Below, in pieces: positions 44,867 to 55,913 of a stretch of 64,000 bases of DNA. This DNA comes from Zingiber officinale (taxonomy: Eukaryota; Streptophyta; Magnoliopsida; Zingiberales; Zingiberaceae): NCBI RefSeq assembly GCF_018446385.1, contig NC_056005.1, forward strand, positions 65,632,239 to 65,696,238, written 5' to 3'. The translations under genes were made by a program, and so were the position numbers. How positions within the stretch are numbered: the stretch's first letter is position 1; each line of letters opens with the position of its first letter. The notes beneath the pieces are model-generated. The model saw nothing but the letters and a program-made list of their open reading frames with translations. It ran no database searches and was not told the DNA's origin.

Positions 44867-45329
44867 ATCTGCCAGATCAAAACCATAGCAGACAAACGCA
44901 AATCAGAACGGAGGAAGAGGTGGTGCACATCGGAAAACAGATCTAGGGCTCGAATCCGAAGCCAGATCTATAGAAGCTTCTTCTTACCAGGAATTTAAGA
45001 ACCAGATATCGAGACTAGATCGCTGCCGACGGGGATCTGGAGGGGAGACAACAAAATTGAAGGGGTAGCTCGACAACCGAAGACGGACACAGAGATAGAG
45101 AGAGAAAGCAAGGACGTCGTGTGTCGATCCTAATCGAGAGAGGAAGGGGTGTCGATCTAGGAAGGGGAAGAGGGAGATGAGGTTGAGAGAGATGGTCGGA
45201 GGTTTAGGTTTAGGTTTAGGCTGAGAGAGATGGTCGGAGGAAGGAGCGCGATATAGGTTTAGGTTTAGAGGGAACTTCACAGTGTTGAAAATTTTGGCTG
45301 GTGGGAAAATTAAAATATTTTATTTTGGT
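44867..45329 (-). other. Captured 5' region of the alpha-COP gene (putative 5' UTR and promoter)
   Basis: CT-rich on the minus strand, with TCTCTCTCTATCTCTG and repeated CCTAAACCTAAACC stretches. Typical of a plant 5' UTR, or of sequence upstream of the captured start codon. Inferred only from position. Confidence 0.4.
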
Positions 45330-45540
45330 TTATTAACACCGGGTTTTAAAAACCACTGTTAAAATTGGTGTCTATTAACGGAAAAAAAGGCGCTCATAGA
45401 CATCGCCTAAAAAATCGATGTCTATGAGCGAAAATCTGCGCTCATAGACACCGATTTTTGAAAAAAAATGGTGTAAAATACTCAAAGACATCGATTTTTA
45501 CTTAAAATCGTTGTTGTTCCACCGATGTCTATGAGGGTTT
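45330..45540. repeat. Right subterminal repeats of CACTA-2
   Basis: Multiple ACCGATG / CATCGAT cores in both orientations, mirroring 40165-40440. Confidence 0.75.
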
Positions 45541-45551
45541 TTGTTGTAGTG

Positions 45552-46730
45552 GGAGTTGTGTATTTTGGTTTCGTCAAACGTCACCTATAATAAGATGAAC
45601 TATAAAGTCAATCATTGGGTATGCAATAAGTTATGCAGAGGGATGTGAGTGATGTAGATGAAATCTATCCTTTCCATAAGACGAAAGTGATATCTATGGA
45701 CTCCTTGATTAAGTAGGATACAAGAATGCATGGCTATGCTCAAGTTAATCAATATGCATGATATATTGAGCTTATTTGATTAAGTGTGTCTACTAAAGGA
45801 TCAAGAAACACAAAAATTGATAAGAGAATGATATGGTCTATGCCTCATTGATCAATCTAGATATCAATAATATAAGGACTAAGCCATACAATATAATAGA
45901 TATGGAAAGGTTAGGTCAGATCTTGACATTTTCGTCACTTGGGTAGCAATGATGCCTTGCTAGATGTCACTCATTGCTTATGTATCTAAAATATTGATTT
46001 GGATATATTGCCAACATTACGAGAGCCTATTGGGTCACACACAAAGAACATGTTGATTCAGAGATGAGTGTATTTTAGTTTGACTAAAATACTAAGGGCC
46101 TTAAGAATAATCAGTTAATTCAAAGTGTTGGTGTCATCTTTATAGTGATTGATACTAGTGTTAGTGGAAGATTATTAGTATTAACCCTAAGAACAAATTA
46201 TGAGATGATTAGGTTTATTGGTTTAATGACTTATTGGGTTAATTGTTAATCCAATATACTAAATCTAACCATTAAGAGGATAATGTAGATTAATTTATAT
46301 CATTATTGGAATAAGATCAAAAGACAAAGACTCTTGGTATTCCTTGAAGCATATAGAAGGTCTTTTGAGCTCATTTTTCATGTGAGACTCTTGATCTTCT
46401 TGTCTTCTTTCTCCTTCTTCCTTTTTGGCCGAACCTTCAAAGTGGCTAGCACCATAAAGTTGGTTCTTCTCCAAATCCTGTGTTTGTGAGACAAACGAAA
46501 CGTATTCGTGTGGATACCGTAGAGGTGTGAACACTTGATCATGTTGAAATCCACCGAGGATAAAGTTACTGTCGGGAGTTTATGTTTATATAACAAAGGT
46601 ATAACTCTCATCACACACAACTAGTATATGGTTTCCTTCACATGGATTTTCTGAAAGAATCTTGAAATTATATTTCGCTGCACTTGTCTTGTTTTACGCT
46701 CAAGATCCTTACATATAGAAGAGATAAATC
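45552..46730 (+). repeat. Continuation of the copia 3' region / LTR-like sequence
   Basis: Resumes the sequence split by CACTA-2. The segment at about 46146-46260 resembles that at 39648-39760, so two related LTR-like copies may be present. The part 46400-46700 includes a GGCCGAACC-type 5' UTR-like block and pyrimidine-rich sequence. No complete LTR could be defined. Confidence 0.35.
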
Positions 46731-47930
46731 ACGGATAGCCATCAATCTTGGCCAGTTGAATAACACATGAGGAAGGGTAGGCACCTGGCTATTAGTCAGG
46801 ATTTGACCTCCAAACCTCATGATGGTAACACCATCATACATTAGTCAACTGTCCATCCCAAGAGGACTATATCATCCACATACATAGCTCAGTGGAAGGG
46901 GGATTGGCTACAATCATTCTGCGGTTCTGGATTGATAGTTTAGGGGAACATGAATCTTCATTAGTACTTGCTCCATCAAATATTATTTATGATTCCTACC
47001 GTCGTCATCACTCTAGAAAGTGATTTAATAGTATCAAACTCCATTGGATTATCAGAGCCTAATTCAAAAAGGTTGGCACATGATTTTGACAAGATTTATT
47101 TTGCAAAGCTAACCACATGACCTCTCAATTACAAGGACCACCTCAAAAACTTCCAACTTTCATTAATACAAGAGCAATTCCAAGAATTGAGACTAAAAGT
47201 ACGGCAACCCAGAGCGAAAGCCTCGATCTTACGGAGGGCCCCAAAGAAGGCAGCCTAGAAGCGCACAAAGACTTCGTCAGGACAATCAAAGCAGCTCGAG
47301 TGATGGTGTCGCTTCTTCTCCCTCGCTCTCTGCCTGGATTCGAGATGGTGACGAAGCGGAGGGCCAGACCAGTTGTAACATTGTAACGGAGGGGAGATGG
47401 AAATGTTCGGCGAGGAAGGGTATCGAACTGGCTAAAAGGGCAAACAATTCATATGGCACTCCAGGCTATGAGCTAGTGGTACTTATCGACTAGCCTATAC
47501 CTCTGCATGGAAAAATTACTTTCTATGTCGCAGATGAATGTTGCATTGTAAATCCAAATGCACAAATCAATGCATTTAATGATAATATTTCACGTAAATT
47601 ACAGCCAATATGCCATCAATGAATCTGAACACACCACAATCTGTTGAAAATAATGGCAATAGAGGCATTAGGGATATGCATCATCGATATATAATGTGAA
47701 CTTGTGACAAAATTGCATTTACTTCATGAAAACTGTGAAACTTCCAAGTGTGAGTGATGGGGATTGGCAAGAGGGAGAAATTAGTTGTGGTTTGATGTTA
47801 ACTGACACAGACTAAAGCTGTCATTCGAATACCATCAGGATACACAGATTCCATTAGTCGAAGATGAATTGAATAAATTATGTGTTTGATAACCAAATTC
47901 AATGATCCTATATGAAAGTCGAAGAGATGA
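46731..47930. other. Unclassified region, no firm features
   Basis: A frame of 89 codons at 47117-47386 (MTSQLQGPPQKLP...) has no recognisable motif and its composition does not demand that it is coding. 46740-46860 has a tRNA-B-box-like inverted segment (GATTTGACCTCCAAACC). Nothing else was identified. The region ends at GATGA, the target site of the chromovirus. Confidence 0.3.
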
Positions 47931-50715
47931 TGTGAGATACGGCAAAGTAAATAACCTATAATAAATTATGGGAATTTTTATATATTTTTCTGGATTTATT
48001 TGGAGGATATATGACACTGTTTAAGGGGATAAATTATTGGGCTTAAGATGGTATTGAAAATCATCATTAAAGGAGGGCTACTTAAGGGGTTGTTAGAACA
48101 CAACCTAACCTAACCCATCCTATATAAGAAGCTACAGTACCAACCCTAAAAACGCCGCCTCATTCCCTTCGTGTCCACTCCGCCGAAAACGCCCGATTCC
48201 TCTCGAGCTCACCCTATCCGCCGACAGGTTCAGCATCGACGCACGCCCGCGACCGATCGCCGACACTTGGTTACGAGATGAGTCTCCAGCCTCCTCCACG
48301 TTTGATCCGAGGCCTCATCTGCAGCGTTCTCTTCAAAACGCCACTGCTCGCGAAGAACCCATGGTCGGGAGAGCAGAGCTGAGCTCTGGGGACGCCGGAG
48401 ATTGAATCACCATTCCAGAGCTCGAAGCTGGTTGAGGATCTGCACCTCAGGAAGATATCTCGTCTTCCCGAGCCTTAGGGCCGAGCCAAATTCGTCGGGT
48501 TCCTCTTCGCTGATCGTGGAGGTTCCGGCATCAAGGTATGTGGAGTTGTAGATTGTCGATTAGGGTTTGATGTAAGCTATAGAAGCTGTGTTTTGTTACC
48601 AGATGAGAGGATGAATGGATTGTGGGTTGGTTGTGGCAGTGGCTTGCTGTGAAGGGCTCGATCACAATTCCAGCAGCTGTTCTTCACTCAGAAAACATTA
48701 GGTAAGGTCTCCACCACTCCAGGAGTTCGATTTGTAGACCTAGGTAGTGGATTTTGTTTGAATGGGGTACTGATCAGTGAGATTGCCTCTGTTTGTAGTC
48801 TCATGGAGGCTCTAAATGGTTGATTTGTGGCAGTAGGCAGCACCGGCGTGCCAGCGCCGGCAATCACACCTCTCGATAGTGAGTCGACAGTGAGGAGTTG
48901 TGGTAAGGTATGTGTTTTTGTTAGAAATTTGAAGTGTGGAAATAATTGAGAAGTTTGTTTGATTGATACTTAGAAGATTTATCACCGTAGGGTTTTGTTT
49001 AAGGAATGTGTTATTCAGTGGATCGTTCACTTGTGTCAAGGAAACAAAGTTGTGATTTGGAAATTCTAGCAGTGTTAAGATCCTGCTGGAAATTTTTGTG
49101 ATATGAAGGCATAAATTAGGGCTATGAATTGGTTGGGAGTAGATCAATGGCAATGTGTTTAAGTAATGAATAAATCTGGATTAGTTATCTGTCTCATGTG
49201 TTGGATCAACTAAAATTGATATGTTGACGCAGGACTTTGATCGGGATGAGCGTCGTAACGAGATTGACGTTGGATTCAACCTACACCTAGAGGCTAGTAC
49301 TTCTTGACTTGATTCTTTAGTTATTGTTCTAGGTGCATGAGTAGTTCGGATAAAGTAGAGCTTTACCTTGACTCCACTCGTATTATGTCTTGTGCTTGAT
49401 ACTTTATCCACTCAATCTTTGAGATGCTCACATTCGTATCGATACAGTCTCCCGTTGTTATTCCTGATAATTAGCAGATACTAGATACCATGTCACCTGT
49501 TTGGACTACTGTTTATTTATGCTTTGTATTGAGCATGCGGCTTCATGTAGCATACCTGATTTTGTATATATGATGACTGTTGCATTGTTCACATCATGTC
49601 ATTACATGCATCGCCGATGACCTTGGCTCCCTTGTGGTTGAGACGGTCATTGGCCTGGGCCGCACGCTCGATCGGCCACTCATGGGTAGTGGTAGCTTGG
49701 AGCGTTCCGCATGTCCTGTCATGCCCCCCACTCGCACACTTATTGGGTAGTGATAGTTGAAGTCGGGGGCAGCAGGGACCCCGTCGCAGACATGGTTATT
49801 CAGCTACTATGCAACTGTCCCCTCGGCCGCTCGAGAGTAGTGGTAGCTGGAGGGTGTACAGTCTGTCATTGACCCGACTTCTCGTCCATACTGGGGTCAT
49901 GGTACTTGAGGGGTGGGCGGGAGTGACCATCCGTGCATACGCTATTTCTCTGTTATTTCTGATTATGCTGTTATATGCTTACTTGTTCAGTTTCTGCTAT
50001 CATATATCTGTTGATATGCTTAGACACTGATTACTGTGATAGTATACCTTATCTGTGATCTTGGTAGTACTGTAGCAGTTTATGTTACCTCAGACCTTAT
50101 ACTACTAGCTTAGGATTTGGTATCAGGTATGGATATATATATACTTTGTTTATACAGTAGTATCTGCTATTTATCTTCCCGAGACTGTATCCTGTTGTAC
50201 TCTTAGCTATTTATGTTACTCATGCACTATCTATTCTTTACTCGCTGAGTTTTATACTCACCACCTCGTATATTGGTAATTTCACCAGGTAGCCGATAGT
50301 GATGCTAGTACACTTGGAGGGATCCCGACTGTCAGTCCCACGTCGCTTACGAGGACGGATTTCCGATTTTGTTTAGATTTCTAGTTGTGAGTTGAACTTT
50401 TGAATTTGGTATTGTAATAACCCTTCTTGGGACTTGATATTATTCTGTGAGTTGTGTTGTTTTGTCGAGTCAAGGCGGGCCGGCCCGCGGTGAGTTCTTT
50501 TAGTATTTTGGTACTGGTTATTTCTTTTTCCGCTATATTTGATTTACCAGCCGAGTGGGATGTTTATTATCTGCGTGGTTATGGTTAAGTCTAGCCGTGT
50601 TGGCTATATTTTGCATGGTTATATCTGTTGGCTATGTGTATTGGTTTATATGTCACTGCTACTGGGGAGGTGCTGTCCGATTTTTGTTGGACAACCTTAC
50701 CCTCGGGACGTGACA
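47931..50715 (+). repeat. 5' LTR of the chromovirus (2785 bp)
   Basis: Starts TGTGAGATACGGCAAAG and ends GGGACGTGACA. A TATATAAG box at 48121 with a transcription start expected about 30 bp downstream marks the U3/R border. A GC-rich 5' UTR-like stretch follows (48150-48540). Towards the 3' end are GCCGGCCCGCGG (about 50483) and the conserved GGGGAGGTGCTG block. Compared with the LTR at 62450 it has about 1.5 kb of extra sequence. Confidence 0.93.
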
Positions 50716-50721
50716 ATTTAT

Positions 50722-50733
50722 TGGTATTTGAGC
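50722..50733 (+). promoter_or_regulatory. Primer binding site, mutated (TGGTATTTGAGC)
   Basis: Expected TGGTATCAGAGC; two adjacent positions differ. It lies six bases after the LTR end. Confidence 0.75.
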
Positions 50734-50910
50734 CACAGGTTTACGATGCCTAAATCGTACGTTTTGGATTTTTCGTGATTTAATTCCTCGAAGTGACTTT
50801 TTTGGGATTTGGGACTAGGCAGTGGCGGAACACCTCCAAGTTATAGGCTGTAAGTTTTATAAGTATAGTTATAAATTGTTGGTAGTACTTATTAATTATT
50901 GCTATCAGGT

Positions 50911-52161
50911 ATGAGACGAGGTCGGTCAGCAGCCGGTTCTCGTCGTGGTCCGGGACGACCACGGAAACAAGCCATTGAGGCTGAGGAACCAGAACCAGTG
51001 ACTCAGGAGGCAGATTCCTCTAGGGATTCAACTGATGTTGAGACGGTTAGTCGAGGACAGACCCATCAGACTCCTTATAGAGATCAGGGGCGTCAACCTC
51101 AGGAGATCCCTTCGGTAGTACCACCTCTGAGAGATCAGGGATTTCAGACATAGGGGATTCCTTCTGTGATACAATCAGGGGTACCTGCACCTGCTACTAC
51201 AGATTGGATGCGGGATAGAGCTCGTATACCATTGCTGGCAAGGTCCGTCAAGGATAGAGTTACTTTATTCTCGGGTGGAGCTGACCCTTGGGCTGCTCGT
51301 AGTTGGTTGAGGAAATTAGAAAGAACTTTCGGGTACATGAGCTATACATATGAAGATAAGGTGGAATTGGCTGCGTATCACCTCCGAGATCGGGCGGTCA
51401 CATGGTGTGATATGCAGAAGATGATCTTCGGGGAGCAACATATCACATGGATGATGTTTCGTGATGCCTTCGAGAGACAGTACTTTCCTGCTACTTTTTG
51501 TCTTGCTCGCCGCCAGGAGTTTCTAAATCTCAAGCAGGGCGATCGTTCAGTTTTGGAGTACAATGCAGAGTTCATTAGGTTGCGGGAATTTTGTCCTTAG
51601 CTAGTGGCACAGGATTACGACCGGATGCATCAGTTTACTCAGGGCCTTGCTTCATACATTCAGATTCGGATGTCAGGTTTTCCGGGTAGCTCCTACCGAG
51701 AAGTTTTGGACCGTGCACTGTATATCGAGATGACGCAGCAGCAGGTTGCTCTAGAGAAAGGTAATGAAAAACAGCTATCTCAGAAGAGAGGAAATAGGAG
51801 TCAGGGTTCTCGGGCTCCGTCCGGAGGATCTTCTCGGCCTCAGAAGACAGGGCGAACAACGGATGGAGGTTCTCGACCCTCTCGTGGTGACCGGAAGGAC
51901 TTTGGGGGAATCACATGTTTTCAGTGTGGTAACAAGAGGCACGCCAGGAGCAACTATCCGTTGGATCATGCTATATGTTTCTACTGTAAACTTCTAGGCC
52001 ATGAGAGTCGAAATTGTACCCTGAAAGCACAGTTGGAGGCTCCTAAAGTCACATCTCAGGGGGAACAACCCTCACAGTCACGACCACAGAGAAGATATCA
52101 GAAGACTCAGAGTGCTCCACGTCAGCAGCGACCACCACCTTCTTAGGGATAGATATATCAT
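50911..52161 (+). pseudogene. gag: Chromovirus gag, four in-frame stops
   Basis: Begins MRRGRSAAGSRRGPGRPRKQ, an A/T-hook-like basic N-terminus, after CTATCAG that may be a splice acceptor. The Retrotrans_gag domain spans about 51240-51600 (GGADPWAARSWLRKLERTF, then EYNAEFIRLREFCP). Two zinc knuckles are at about 51919-51960 (CFQCGNKRHARSNY, last Cys changed to Tyr) and 51979-52020 (CFYCKLLGHESRNC). TAG stops are at 51151, 51598, 52144 and 52150, most explained by CAG to TAG. It shares the frame with pol, as in a single gag-pol polyprotein. Confidence 0.88.
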
Positions 52162-54160
52162 GTGCAGGGTCAGGAACCAGCGACTACACAGTATTCTGCC
52201 GCAGTGTCTTCTCATCAGGCATTTCCAGCACAGCAGGATTTTCATCCACATCAGCCTTACTCAGCATATCAGCAGCAGCCTCAGTCTCAGTATCAGCAGC
52301 CAGTTTCTACACCTCTGATTCCAGCGCAGACCACTCCAAGGATGCCACAGCCGAGCTCAGAGGTGGGTCGCGTTTATGCTATCACAAGAGAGGAGGCACA
52401 GCGAGATGAAGGATCGGTCTTCCGAGGTACTATATCAGTTTATGCCTTTACTGCAGATCTATTGATAGATACAGGTAGTTCCCATTCATTCATATCTCGA
52501 CTATTTCTTGGAAAAATCGGGAGGCTGCCTACTCGTCGGACTCATGGGTTGACGGTATCTCTACCATCTGGCGAGGTACTAAGTATTAGTCTGGAAGTCA
52601 AAGAATGTCCTTTAGACTTCAATGGTCAGACTCTTATAGTGGATCTGCAGGTAATAGAGATGGTGGAATTTGATATTATATTAGGCATGGATTGGTTGGC
52701 CATGAATCATGCCACAGTTGATTGCAGAGCTAGAGTAATCACTTTCCGACCTCCCGATCTACCATCTTGGGTATTCTTGGGAACTAGAAGTGATGGGATA
52801 GCAGTCATATCAGTAATGCAAGCGAGGAGATTGTGGGCACAAGGCTGTCAGGGATATTTGCTGTCCATGGTTAAAGCTGGTTCGGATGCATTACCACAGC
52901 TCTCGGATGTTTGTATCGTTCGAGAATTTCCAGATGTGTTCCCTGACGAACTCCCCGGTTTGCCTCCTAATCGGCAAGTCAAGTTTACTATTGAGCTGGT
53001 TCCGGAAACCGCACCGGTATCCAAGACCCCCTATCGCATGGCACCAAAGGAGTTAGAGGAGTTGAAGGTTCAATTGCAGGAGCTGTTGGACAGAAGATTT
53101 ATCTGTCCCAGTGTTTCTCCGTGGGGAGCACCAGTACTCTTCGTTAAGAAGAAAGACGGATCACTGAGATTATGTATTGATTACCGACAGCTGAATGCGG
53201 TGCCTGTCAAGAACAAATATCCATTGCCACGTATAGAGAATTTATTTGATCAGCTGAAGAACACCTATGTATATTCAAAGATTGATTTGCGCTCAGGCTA
53301 TCATCAGCTCAGGGTTGGAGATGCAGATATTCCGAAGACAGCATTTCGCACTCGTTATGGTCATTACGAGTTATTGGTAATGTCATTTGGGCTTACCAAT
53401 GCCCCAGCAGTGTTCATGGATCTGATGAACAGAGTATTCCTTGAGTACTTAGATCAGTTCGTCATTGTGTTCATCGATGATATTCTGATATATTCCCGAT
53501 CTGAGGAGGAACACAAGCGACATCTTCGCATAGTTTTGGAGACGCTTCGGCGAGAACACCTCTATGTGAAGTTTAGTAAATGCGCATTCTGGCTACCTTC
53601 AGTGGGTTTTCTTGGACACGTAGTTTCCAGCAGAGGTATATCAGTCGACCCATAGAAGATTGAGGCAATCACAAGCTGGGAGTAGCCGAAGACGGTATAG
53701 GAGATACATAGGTTTTTGGGTCTAGCTGGGTATTATCGGAGATTTGTCGAGGGTTTTTCCATCATAGCCTTGCCTTTGACATGATTGACCCGAAAGGGGG
53801 AAAAGTTTAGCTGGACAGAATCTTGTGAGCAGAGCTTTCAGGAGCTCAAACGGAGACTCGTTACTGCACCCGTGTTAGTACTTCCTTCTGGCATGGATGG
53901 ATTTGTACTTTTCACAGTTGCGTCATATCAGGGACTGGGTGCCGTACTTATGCATCATGAGTGAGTGGTGTCATATGCCTCTCATCAGCTGAAAGATCAT
54001 GAGAGGAATTATCCGATCAATGATTTGGAGTTGGCAGCTATCATCTTCGCACTGAAAATCTGGCGACATCATTTATATGGGATCACCTTCGAGATTTACA
54101 TAGATCATAAGAGCCTCAAGTATTTGTTTACCCAGAAGGAACTGAACGTGCTTTCAGTGA
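52162..54160 (+). pseudogene. pol: Chromovirus protease, RT and RNase H with stops
   Basis: Gln-rich linker, protease [10 protein letters not shown] (Asp codon 52468), [28 protein letters not shown] and catalytic [10 protein letters not shown] near 53467. RNase H starts near 53895 with FTVASYQGLG where FTDAS is expected, so the first acidic residue is Val. Later [14 protein letters not shown]. Stops TAG at 53653, 53683 and 53698, TGA at 53782 and 53962. A one-base indel near 54150 shifts the frame into the integrase frame. The single frame with gag is otherwise kept for more than 3 kb. Confidence 0.9.
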
Positions 54161-55818
54161 AGATGGATGGAATTCTTAAAAGACTATGATTGCACGATTA
54201 ACTATCACCCGGGGAAAGCCAACGTAGTGGCCGATGCGTTGAGCAGGAAATCTCGTGGAGTTTTGGCTTGTCACCGAGTGATGGTTACAGAGTTGATACA
54301 GAGCTTCTCTGAGTTGGGGTTGATGGAGCAAGCACAGACATAGCGAGGCTTGCTAGTCACCATGGTTGCTCAGTCACCTATAGTTGAGCGTATCAAAGAG
54401 GCTCGGGCTACAGATCAGCATCTGCAGTTTTTACATAGCAGAGTTACCTCAGGACAGCAGACAGAGTTTACCTGTGATGATAGTGGAATTATGTATTTCC
54501 GCGGTAGATTATGTGTCCCTGAGTCACATCCTGTCCAAGAGGACTTACTACGGGAAGCACATCAATCTAGATTTGTGATTCATACAGGAGGTACTCGCAT
54601 GTTCAAGGATCTGAAACCATCATACTGGTGGAATGGTATGAAGAAGGATATTGCGACATTTGTGGCTCAGTGTTTAGTTTGTCAGCAGATTAAGGCAGAG
54701 CATCAGAGACCAGCTGGGTTACTGCAGAAGATAGAAATACCGGAATGAAAATGGGAGCATATCACGATGGACTTTGTGGTAGGACTACCCCGGACCCACA
54801 AGGGTCATGATGCGATTTGGGTAATTGTTGATCGGTTAACCAAATCTGCACACTTCTTACCGATCCGTCGGACGGATTCGTTGGATCGATTGGCAGAGTT
54901 ATACTACAGAGAGATCACCAGATTGCATAGTATACCTCTGAGTATTATATCAGATAGAGATCCACAATTTACCTCTCGATTTTGGCGGAGTCTCCAGCAG
55001 GCTATGGGTACGGAACTCCATTTTAGTACTGCATTTCACCCTAAGATGGATGGGCAGTTAGAGCGTACTATCCAGACATTGGAGGATCTATTGAGATCTT
55101 GTGTTATGGACTTCGGCGGTAGCTGGGAGGATTATTTGCACTTGGTGGAGTTTGCATACAATAACAGTTACCACTCAGCGATTCAGATGGCACCATTCGA
55201 GGCATTATATGGCAGAGCATGTAGATCTCCTACTTTATGGGACAAGGTTGGAGAATCGTCAGTCTTGGGCCCCCAGCATATTTAGCGAGATGCAGAGTTG
55301 GTTGGCACCATCAGACGCAGAATGTCAGAAGCCCAGGACCGACAGAAAAGCTACGCGGATTGGAGACAGAGACCTTTGGAATTCTCTGTGGATGATCATG
55401 TGTTCCTGCGGGTGTCACCTACCAAGGGAGTTAGGAGATTTGGATTGAAAGGGAAGTTAGCTCCTCGTTACATCGGACCCTTTCAGATACTTGAGAGGAT
55501 TGGGGAGGTAGCGTATCGATTGGCGCTGCCACCTTCACTTGCCGGGGTGCATGATGTATTTCACGTATCTATGTTGAGGAAATATGTGCCACACCCTACG
55601 CATATTTTGACAGATGTCTCGATCACCCTTTAGCCAGATGTAACATATGAGGAGGTTCCAGTGCGGATATTGGATCACAAGGAACGCCAGCTGCGAAACA
55701 AGACAATCCAATTGATCAAGGTTGGATGGGAGCATCATTCAGATGACGAAGCAACCTGGGAGCTGGAGGATGAGATCCGAGCGCAGTACCCTCACTTGTT
55801 TAATGAAGGTATGTAAAG
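54161..55818 (+). pseudogene. pol: Chromovirus RNase H end, integrase and chromodomain with stops
   Basis: Frame 2 begins with the RNase H tail ([15 protein letters not shown]). Integrase has the H2C2 module (HQSRFVIHTGGTRM ... CLVCQQIKAEH), then the core Asp in [11 protein letters not shown] (54767), Asp in SDRDPQF and Glu in GQLERT. The C-terminal GPFQILERIGEVAYRL module follows. After a TAG at 55631 comes the chromodomain (PVRILDHKERQLRNK, KVGWEHHSDDEATWELED) ending with TAA at 55816. Stops are at 54341, 54746, 55283 and 55631. The chromodomain targets integration to marked heterochromatin and defines a chromovirus. Confidence 0.9.
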
Positions 55819-55902
55819 TAATTTCATTTATGATAATGACCACGTATGCCGTTTGTCGTTTAATGCCTTTGTGTCGTAAATTTTGGGACCAAATTTTTAT
55901 TA

Positions 55903-55913
55903 GAGGGGGAGAA
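55903..55913 (+). other. Polypurine tract
   Basis: AGGGGGAGAA-type run just before the 3' LTR start at 55914. Confidence 0.75.

Larger units (their letters stand above)
40152..45551. mobile_element. CACTA-2: CACTA DNA transposon with captured plant gene exons
   Basis: Right end, read inward on the minus strand, is CACTACAACAAAAACCC (from 45551). The left end at 40152 is GACTACAACAAAAACCC, one mutation from it. A 3-bp target duplication GGA lies at 40149-40151 and 45552-45554. Subterminal arrays of ACCGATGTCTATGAG / GACATCGGTTTT cores occupy about 40165-40440 and 45330-45540. No transposase frame was found. The interior carries alpha-COP and probable GCN1 exons on the minus strand. Total 5400 bp. 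Confidence 0.88.

Noticed and set aside
46740..46860. Possible tRNA gene from a B-box-like string
   Set aside because: Only a single box-like string; no acceptor stem or anticodon arm could be folded by eye.
49809..50030. 73-codon frame, also seen at 62547-63029
   Set aside because: Both lie in chromovirus LTRs; the shared sequence is LTR conservation, not protein conservation.
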